A stretch of 64,000 nt of DNA from CAZJVD01 sp964549505. GTDB lineage: Bacteria > Bdellovibrionota > UBA1018 > CAZJVD01. The notes beneath the pieces are model-generated. The model ran no database searches and was not told where the DNA came from. It was given only the letters and a program-made list of their open reading frames with translations. How positions within the stretch are numbered: the stretch's first letter is position 1; every line of letters begins with the position of its first letter. This document shows positions 57,682-64,000 of the stretch, piece after piece. The position numbers and the translations under genes are program-made. Location: the NCBI GenBank assembly GCA_964549505.1, contig CAZJVD010000003.1, positions 124,001 through 188,000 on the forward strand. The letters run 5' to 3'.

Positions 57682-60282
57682 ATGCTCAGTTTCTTTCTGT
57701 TGGTCCTGTTCTCTTCGATCGATCTACGTGCCTCAGAACTCTGTTCCCAATCGACTTACTTTTCGAATCAGAACGGCACGCAAGAGATTGTTTTCGTAAT
57801 CACCGACTCTGAGATCACAACCGATGATGACTTTCCGCTGGAGACAGCCGGATTTGTGATCCCCGAACAGAGTACGTTTTCATTAGCCAAAGAAATTAAA
57901 GAGAAAGTACCCGCACTCGAACCGTGCCTAAAGATGGCAGCTCGTGTGGAGATCATCGCAGACAGTTTCGAGATGCGATCGGCCTCACGATTTGAACTGG
58001 ATGGAAAGGCATTGACGATACGAGCCCGTCGCGTGGCGCTGGCGCAAAACTCTGTTTTCGCTGACCTCAGCACGATCGCACCCAACGTGATCTTCACACA
58101 CTCCCCCGTTTCTGTACCGGCTGGGATGTTTCGTGTCGAAACGGCTTCTGATTGGAACGGCACTCTGAGCAATCAAGCCGTCGCACGACAGGAGACATTT
58201 TACGGAGCGGCAGCTCGCGTGGCACGAACACTGTACCGTGTCGACTCGATCGAGGCAGTCGAATCCGCTCTCGGAATATGGCGCGCGATCATCGGCGCCT
58301 TTGCCGAGGACGCGGACACGGTCAAAAACTATCTCGTTGAAAAAAGTGTTCTAAAGAGTTTGATCGAAGTCGAAAAGGACTCCAGTCGCGCTCTTGCTTA
58401 CAACGCGTTAGTGCTCACCAGTCCAGACCGTGCGCGCTGGCTCGTCGAAGCGATCACCTACCGCGGGATGGTCATGTCGGGTCGGAACTACTTTGGTTAT
58501 CAATCGGGTTTTGTAACCGGTGACACCCTTCTCGAGGCCGGGGCGCTTTGCGGGGTATCACCTCAGCGGCTTAAGAGTATTCAGACTGAACGCTTGTATC
58601 AGCGCGATATGGCGTTGATTGTTCTAAAAATTCCGGAGTCAGCGGGCAGTGCGACACTTGTGAGCTGTCCTTTGGCGGTCGTTCAGAAGTTTGGTCTGGC
58701 AGAATATGTCCCTGCGATTGGTTACGAAACCGCACTCGCAAACTTCAGCGGCACAGCCGATCTTCTGCACGCCATGGTGGGCGAACGTGATAAGCGTGTC
58801 GCCGTTCTGAACTCCCGCCTCGACACGGATGCGGACCTCAAGTTTCTCGAAGAGAAGCAAAGCTTCGTCGTCGCCAATCAGCAGACACAGGCCGAGATGG
58901 CCGATAAGGAAGTCGACATCGCCGACAAGCAGGTCAAATCCTATTTGACTCAACTCGAGTATCGCGCCCAGATCCTTGAGCTTCTCAAGAAACGTAACGA
59001 CCGACTGAACGATATACCAACCAACCCACCTGACATGGGACCTGGAGCCTTCGATGCCATGCAAGGAATGATCGGTGGAGCGAGTTCGGCAGGGGCCATG
59101 ACCGGCGGAAATCCATACGCCATGGTCGCTGGCGCGCTCATCGGTCTCGGGGGTTTTTTCGAAAGGCGCGATAAGGCGAACCAAGCTCGTGCGTTTCAAA
59201 CACAAACCATGATGGTCGATAAGGATCTCCGACAACAAGATGGTGTGATCCAACTCAACGAAGTCATGGCTGGCTACGCAGAGATTGTGTCGGGTGTGGA
59301 GCAAGCGCAGATCCGCAAAGCGGTTGCAGCTGGGCAGGCCGAGATTGCGAAGCGGAATGTTGAGATTGCATCAATGGAGCGCGATCACTTCCGTGAACGT
59401 CGTGGGAACCTGTTTCGTCATGCTCGGCCGGCAGGGCCTTTCAATGTTTATATTCGAACCCTGTCGGAGGATCTGCTACGCCAGTATTATCTTCTGGCTC
59501 GAACGATCGAATATCGATTCAAAACTTATTTTCCTCAGAACCACGCAAAGCTGGAGCATTGCCGCCTAACCCACGGCGGTCTCCCTGTTGGATGGCGCTT
59601 TCAAGCGTGCGTGCAAGGCCTCAAGGAACTTGTGACAGCACTCAGTACCGCGGCTGGAGAACCCGAAATCGCGACAACGGACGCAGACTCCGCGTACGAT
59701 CACGACTACGCTACGTTCGAAGTATCAGAGACTAAAACTCCGGAACTGTGGAGCGCCCTCCGAGCGACCGGTATACTCACGTTACGTCCGCGGTTTTCTG
59801 GCGATGTGGTGAACGCCTCGCCTGCGACGGACTCATGGGCCTTTACGTTCCCTGACAGTTTCAAGATGCTTCATATTCGAAACGCGGGCGTTTGGTACAA
59901 AGACGACCGTTCGGGCAACACTCCCGCTGAAACACGAGTTTCCGTAGAGCTGGGCAGCACACAGTCGTTCCGTCCTTATCAAGGCCCCCCGGGACTCGAT
60001 GTTATTCATTTTGATCGAAGCGAGTTTCGACCCGTGCGAGGCGTGGTGGCACGCGAAGCTTACTCGTTGAAACCACTCCCGAGCCTGAGCGCCGACTACG
60101 ATGCGCCGACGTTTGATTTTGCGCTCAACCAACTCGACACACCTCGCGATGGTCGCACGCTGTTTTCAGGCGCCTCACCGGTGACAACATGGACAGTGCG
60201 CTTTGATGATCCGACTGTTTACAGGCATATCCGGTCGCTGAAGATTGTTGTCCTCTATCGTTACCTACTAAAGGAAAAGTAG
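57682..60282 (+). CDS. Exported Tc toxin A-like protein (pore and TcB-binding portion)
   Basis: The 866-residue protein has signal peptide MLSFFLLVLFSSIDLRASE. After a beta-rich module (KALTIRARRVALAQ) comes a helix (residues ~370-445), a Gly/Ala/Met-rich hydrophobic turn (GAFDAMQGMIGGASSAGAM, then ALIGLGGFF), and a second long helix (residues ~490-580). That is the layout of the TcA pore-forming hairpin. FNVYIRTLSEDLLRQYYLLARTIEYRF (587 onward) matches the TcA 'wLrgrL..iyyqfYdlA' segment. The C-terminus (SWAFTFPDSFKMLHIRNAGVWYKDD to SLKIVVLYRYLL) resembles the TcB-binding domain. Typical TcA proteins are ~2,500 residues without signal peptides, so this is a truncated, exported variant. Confidence 0.6.
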   Translation: MLSFFLLVLFSSIDLRASELCSQSTYFSNQNGTQEIVFVITDSEITTDDDFPLETAGFVIPEQSTFSLAKEIKEKVPALEPCLKMAARVEIIADSFEMRSASRFELDGKALTIRARRVALAQNSVFADLSTIAPNVIFTHSPVSVPAGMFRVETASDWNGTLSNQAVARQETFYGAAARVARTLYRVDSIEAVESALGIWRAIIGAFAEDADTVKNYLVEKSVLKSLIEVEKDSSRALAYNALVLTSPDRARWLVEAITYRGMVMSGRNYFGYQSGFVTGDTLLEAGALCGVSPQRLKSIQTERLYQRDMALIVLKIPESAGSATLVSCPLAVVQKFGLAEYVPAIGYETALANFSGTADLLHAMVGERDKRVAVLNSRLDTDADLKFLEEKQSFVVANQQTQAEMADKEVDIADKQVKSYLTQLEYRAQILELLKKRNDRLNDIPTNPPDMGPGAFDAMQGMIGGASSAGAMTGGNPYAMVAGALIGLGGFFERRDKANQARAFQTQTMMVDKDLRQQDGVIQLNEVMAGYAEIVSGVEQAQIRKAVAAGQAEIAKRNVEIASMERDHFRERRGNLFRHARPAGPFNVYIRTLSEDLLRQYYLLARTIEYRFKTYFPQNHAKLEHCRLTHGGLPVGWRFQACVQGLKELVTALSTAAGEPEIATTDADSAYDHDYATFEVSETKTPELWSALRATGILTLRPRFSGDVVNASPATDSWAFTFPDSFKMLHIRNAGVWYKDDRSGNTPAETRVSVELGSTQSFRPYQGPPGLDVIHFDRSEFRPVRGVVAREAYSLKPLPSLSADYDAPTFDFALNQLDTPRDGRTLFSGASPVTTWTVRFDDPTVYRHIRSLKIVVLYRYLLKEK

Positions 60283-60288
60283 GTCGTC

Positions 60289-63200
60289 ATGCGCCCGGCC
60301 GCTTCCGTTCTACGACACGTACTCGCCGCCGGCCTCATCAGCGGTCTGGTGCTCTCGTATGCCGGGGCTAGCGACCAACCCGATCGCGCTCTCTTTCCTA
60401 AAGGCGGCGGTAGTTCGCTCGGGATCGAGGGAACTGAAGTCGGAGTGAACGACGGAAGCTTTCGGTTTCAGTTTGAGGTTCCAGTACCGAAAGGACGCAA
60501 TGGGTTTCAGCCCTCGTTGACGCTGACGTATCACAGCGGCTCGGGTGAGAACGAACTCGGATTAGGCTGGAATCTCTCAAAATCCTCCATCCAGCGCGTC
60601 GCTCGAAAAGTCCCACGCTACGACGAACAGGACGCGTTCTCATCCAGTGAATTCGGCGAACTCGCCCCTCTCGGGAACGACTACTATGTTCCGATTCGTA
60701 ACCCCACGGGCATAACGATTCGTTTCGATCGCGAGCATCGAAGATGGATCGTCTGGCTTCTGAACGGAGAACGCTGGGTTTACGCGACACCCGAGACAAA
60801 TGGCGAGACGGGTGGTGCGCCGGAAAGTGCGCACGAGAGTAAGATCTACCGATGGTATCTGACGAGCCGAACCGACTCGGCGGGAAACCGAATCGAGTGG
60901 TCCTACCGACACGATCTCTCCCCGCATCGTTACAACAGCGACAGCGCCCAGAACGGCGCCCAAAACATCGATGCAGCTCCTGTGCTGTTGCTCGACGAAG
61001 TACGCTACGGTTTCGTCAGCGGCACTCCCGTCAGTCGCATCACTCTACAGTACGACACGATACGGACGGCGGGGCGGGTGCAGACACGTGCTGGTTTTGC
61101 ACAGTGGTCCGGCGAAAGTTTAACCAGCATCTCTACCTTCAACCGAGACGAGAACATCGGTAAGGTCTTACTCAGCTACGACAAGCAAAAGACGGACTCG
61201 CCTTTTCTTTTCTTAGCTCAGATTCAGAGACACGGTTCAAACGACTTAACGGACACGCCCTTTCCAGCAACAAAGTTTGAATACGCATCGAATGCCGCCG
61301 ACTTTCTCTCGGATGTTTCTGACCTTGAGATTCCGTCGACCTCGCTCATCGGAAACAATCCACAGATGGGACTCTCGGTTTTTGCCGATCTTAACGGTGA
61401 CGGGTTGCCGGATCTCTACGAACAAAACCAAGGAAGCGGAAACGCTGCTTTCAACCGCGGCGACAGGAAGTTTGATAAGGACTTTCGGAGCTTCTCGAAG
61501 ATCCGCCTGCGACCCCTGCCGCAAAACATCCTTCTGGATGCGAACGGCGACGGCATCCTCGATCTCATCGACCCCTACGCCAAACGACCGATTTTCCTCA
61601 ATCAGCGAGACCAGTGGAGCGACGTCGGAACCTCGGGTCCTCCGACAGGAATTCCGCTGGCTCAGCTGATCCGATTAGATGCCAACGGCGACAGCGTCTT
61701 GGACTTTTGGGACCACTCAAACGGCGAAGACCGCTGTCTCTTTTCAAATGAAAACGGCACATGGAACGCCCCCGAAACCGTGGCGTCCGTTGAAGGTCCT
61801 CTGCGGCAGATCGATGCAGCGAGCGAGATTTTTCGGTATGGTGACTTTAATGGCGACGGACTGGTCGATATTGCACGCATCGGCCGGGAGACCAGCTATG
61901 CATGGTTATCACTTGGCTGGTGTCGCTGGTCGCAGCCCTACACACTCAACATACCGGACGAATTGACTCGTTTCATGGGTGGAAATCTTAGCTTCCTGCG
62001 TGTGGACGACGTCAATTCCGACGGATTTGCGGATTGGATCTACTCGGGACCGCGACAGATTCAGATATTTCTCAATCGCGGCGACTTGCGCTTCGCAACG
62101 GGGCCGACGATCACGACCAAGAAGGAAACTATTCATTACTCGCAGGTCCTCGACGTGGACGGCGACGGGCAGAGCGACTGGATCGTCTGCGGACGGCACG
62201 CGAGCTGCGAACTCCACTCATCACCCCGCTCATCTGCCCGCTCATCTCCCCACGCATCTCCGACGAAGACAAAGCCCGGACTTTTAACGGTCGTTTCGAG
62301 CGCCCTCGGACCGAGCGAACACATCCGATATGGAACCACAGCGGCATTCTCTAAGAACTCAGGACTGCCGTTTGCGATCCCTGTGGTGACTGAGAAGCGT
62401 GTGACAGATGGTCCTTATCCAGACGGAAGCGTCCACGACGAACGCATCTCCTACAGCTACAATAATCCTTGGTGGGATCCCTTTTTCCGTGAGTTTCGTG
62501 GCTTTGAGACCGTTTTACAGAAGTGGCTCGTCGAGAAAGCTTCGACTTTTCAACGCAGGGTGGTCTCTCGTTTCTCCACCGGTAAGCGCGCGCGTCGTCT
62601 CGACCTCCCATTCTTTGAAACTCAGATGCTACGCTCGACAGAAACCCTGTCCTCGGGCGATCTCATTCGCTTCGAAAAGCACGAGAACGATTGGCAGCCG
62701 TTCGCGGGGCTCACCGACTTAGCATTTCTGCGTAAGCGAACCATTCGTCGCGGTTGGCGAGATCCGTCTTTAGCTGCGGCTGGGACGGAAACCGAAATCG
62801 CGGCCAGCATTCAGACGACTTTCGGTGGTTACGGACAGCCGATCAGTGAACGTCGGTACAGCAGTGGAGGACGGAATCTCTATACAGAGTGGGGCTACGC
62901 CGGTCCGAGGCAGAGACCTGAACACGAAGCGGATCTCTGGCTTCAGCAGAGGATTTCCGAAACCCATCTCGGCAATGGCCCCGGCAGCGGCCTCAGTGGC
63001 GGCCTCAGTAATGACCTCGGTGGTAACATGACAGGTGGAGCGCTTCCCGAAACACGCTGGGTCTTTGACGATCCCACAAGCTCTGAGCCGACTCAGGTCA
63101 AACAAAGAATTCAGGGCGACCTTTGGAAAGTGGATCACTGCGTTCGAAACGCCACGTATACGGGAAATTGCGATCGGATCATCGACGCAAAGGGCGAGAT

Positions 63201-64000
63201 TCTCCGAAGTTTCGTCTACGACCCGGAAGGCATCCATGTGCTTCAAGAGGTCAATGGTGAGTCCGAAGCGACCGTGCGCACCTGGGACGCACGCGGGCGC
63301 CTCGTTACCGAGACCGATCCCAACCATACAACGACACGATGGACCTACGACGATCGTGATCGCGTCACCTCTAAAGAACGGAAAAAGGAAGACCGGGTCC
63401 TCTCGTTGGTGACGTATCAGTACACCGATTCAAAGACGGGTGTGCTCGGATCGCGTCGGACAACGGAAACGATTCTCGGCTCTGAGAACCTTGCAATCGG
63501 GTCACGAGAAACGATGGAGTGGACCGACGGGTTTGGACGAGTTCACCGACAAGAAAAGACCGGGCCAGAGTCCACGCGTGTTGTGACTCGGTTGGATCGT
63601 TGGGACAGGGCTGGAAATCTCAGGTCTTCCTTGAAAGATCCGCAGTTTCTAACGGACGAGGATCGTGGATTTCGCACCATCGATCGTGAGGTCAACGGTC
63701 TCGGACAGATCACAAGTCTGCGCTGGCCAAAGGAGAAACGAACCCACACGTTTGCATATGACCTGGAGCCTCGTGGGTCGGCGAACGTACTCACGGTACG
63801 CGCAACGGACAGCCGAGGTCACGACCAGACGACGGTGGTCGACGCTGATGGAAATACGATCGAACAGCGGTTTCCTCGATCCGCTGGTCTCGAGCGTTTG
63901 TATGGTTTTACCTATGACGACCTGTCACGCCTTATCGGCGTTACGACGTCCGGTGATGGGATTGCATCCAAGCAGATCACGTATTTGAGAAATGGTTTAG
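60289..64000 (+). CDS. Tc toxin B-like SpvB/FG-GAP/RHS protein (5' part; continues beyond window)
   Basis: The open frame runs without a stop for 1,237 codons to the window end. MRPAASVLRHVLAAGLISGL is a signal peptide. The SpvB/TcB N-terminal domain follows (FQFEVPVPKGRNGFQPSLTL, SGSGENELGLGWNLSKSSIQR). Six FG-GAP-type calcium loops lie at ~365-630 (FADLNGDGLPDL, LDANGDGILDLID, LDANGDSVLDF, DFNGDGLVDI, DDVNSDGFADW, DVDGDGQSDW). Then comes the TcdB middle domain with FREFRGFE near residue 734, and RHS/YD repeats from ~1000 (GRLVTETDPNHTTTRWTYDDRDRV). TcB encloses the toxic C-terminal peptide in a beta-shell; that end lies outside the window. Start chosen from the signal peptide; the previous stop is 6 bp away. 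Confidence 0.9.
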   Translation, partial: MRPAASVLRHVLAAGLISGLVLSYAGASDQPDRALFPKGGGSSLGIEGTEVGVNDGSFRFQFEVPVPKGRNGFQPSLTLTYHSGSGENELGLGWNLSKSSIQRVARKVPRYDEQDAFSSSEFGELAPLGNDYYVPIRNPTGITIRFDREHRRWIVWLLNGERWVYATPETNGETGGAPESAHESKIYRWYLTSRTDSAGNRIEWSYRHDLSPHRYNSDSAQNGAQNIDAAPVLLLDEVRYGFVSGTPVSRITLQYDTIRTAGRVQTRAGFAQWSGESLTSISTFNRDENIGKVLLSYDKQKTDSPFLFLAQIQRHGSNDLTDTPFPATKFEYASNAADFLSDVSDLEIPSTSLIGNNPQMGLSVFADLNGDGLPDLYEQNQGSGNAAFNRGDRKFDKDFRSFSKIRLRPLPQNILLDANGDGILDLIDPYAKRPIFLNQRDQWSDVGTSGPPTGIPLAQLIRLDANGDSVLDFWDHSNGEDRCLFSNENGTWNAPETVASVEGPLRQIDAASEIFRYGDFNGDGLVDIARIGRETSYAWLSLGWCRWSQPYTLNIPDELTRFMGGNLSFLRVDDVNSDGFADWIYSGPRQIQIFLNRGDLRFATGPTITTKKETIHYSQVLDVDGDGQSDWIVCGRHASCELHSSPRSSARSSPHASPTKTKPGLLTVVSSALGPSEHIRYGTTAAFSKNSGLPFAIPVVTEKRVTDGPYPDGSVHDERISYSYNNPWWDPFFREFRGFETVLQKWLVEKASTFQRRVVSRFSTGKRARRLDLPFFETQMLRSTETLSSGDLIRFEKHENDWQPFAGLTDLAFLRKRTIRRGWRDPSLAAAGTETEIAASIQTTFGGYGQPISERRYSSGGRNLYTEWGYAGPRQRPEHEADLWLQQRISETHLGNGPGSGLSGGLSNDLGGNMTGGALPETRWVFDDPTSSEPTQVKQRIQGDLWKVDHCVRNATYTGNCDRIIDAKGEILRSFVYDPEGIHVLQEVNGESEATVRTWDARGRLVTETDPNHTTTRWTYDDRDRVTSKERKKEDRVLSLVTYQYTDSKTGVLGSRRTTETILGSENLAIGSRETMEWTDGFGRVHRQEKTGPESTRVVTRLDRWDRAGNLRSSLKDPQFLTDEDRGFRTIDREVNGLGQITSLRWPKEKRTHTFAYDLEPRGSANVLTVRATDSRGHDQTTVVDADGNTIEQRFPRSAGLERLYGFTYDDLSRLIGVTTSGDGIASKQITYLRNGL

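Noticed and set aside
58639..59304. A 221-codon minus-strand frame inside the Tc A-like gene
   Set aside because: It is antisense to a clear coding sequence with signal peptide and structural match; codon pattern follows the plus-strand gene.

Overview
The window is about 64 kb of bacterial chromosome with a moderately high GC content. It mixes conserved housekeeping operons with clusters of large exported proteins of unknown function. Gene content fits a Gram-negative, delta-proteobacterium-like predator or relative such as Bdellovibrionota. The pointers are a TIGR02147-type regulator next to an exported protein, a GatCAB amidotransferase, a sigma-54 activator, split coaB/coaC genes and many Sec-exported orphans. 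This placement is inference; no 16S gene is present.

Layout. 1-6054 (minus): S10 ribosomal operon rpsJ, rplC, rplD, rplW, rplB, rpsS, rplV, rpsC, rplP, rpmC, rpsQ, rplN (cut by the window edge), with an unusual 336-bp gap after rpsJ and Ala/Pro/Lys-rich tails on several proteins. 6291-8534 (plus): exported orphan. 8515-22160 (minus): a compact run glmU, glmS, ClC channel, UvrD/PcrA helicase, small membrane protein, gatC, gatA, gatB, AsmA-like protein, which looks like one long transcription unit. 22215-30016: an accessory stretch with a yjbQ remnant, a TIGR02147-family regulator with palindromes upstream, three exported orphans, a glycosyltransferase with a signal peptide, dksA, and a ~60-bp repeat placed directly after two stop codons. 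30069-32805: disulfide-bond cassette (DsbD/CcdA-like membrane protein, VKOR-DsbA fusion) plus tatD. 32931-33929: a REP-associated tyrosine transposase (RAYT) with hairpins and short repeats around it. 33908-39307 (minus): ygfZ, a gluzincin/beta-propeller surface protein, and mqo with an N-terminal signal-like segment. 39404-42665 (plus): a YhaM-like OB/HD nuclease, and an exported Ser/Thr/Ala-rich protein behind a well-formed sigma-54 promoter. 42691-47092 (minus): six genes overlapping by 4 bp at every junction (DUF2520-type reductase, panB, panC, coaC, coaB, coaX), a nearly complete pantothenate-to-phosphopantetheine operon. 47328-52042 (plus): GAF/sigma-54 activator, small basic protein, class-V aminotransferase, purA, tRNA-Lys. 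52127-52843 (minus): an exported-looking methyltransferase.

52991-64000 (plus) is the most striking region: four closely spaced genes encoding a lipoprotein, a glycine-rich collagen-like exported protein, an exported protein resembling the pore-forming and TcB-binding end of Tc toxin A subunits, and a large SpvB/FG-GAP/TcdB-middle/RHS protein (Tc toxin B-like) that runs off the window. I read it as a divergent Tc-like toxin locus in which the A component is split and every part carries its own Sec or lipoprotein signal.

Two themes recur: enzymes whose relatives are cytosolic (glycosyltransferase, malate:quinone oxidoreductase, methyltransferase) carry N-terminal signal-like segments, and dense operons alternate with solitary exported proteins.
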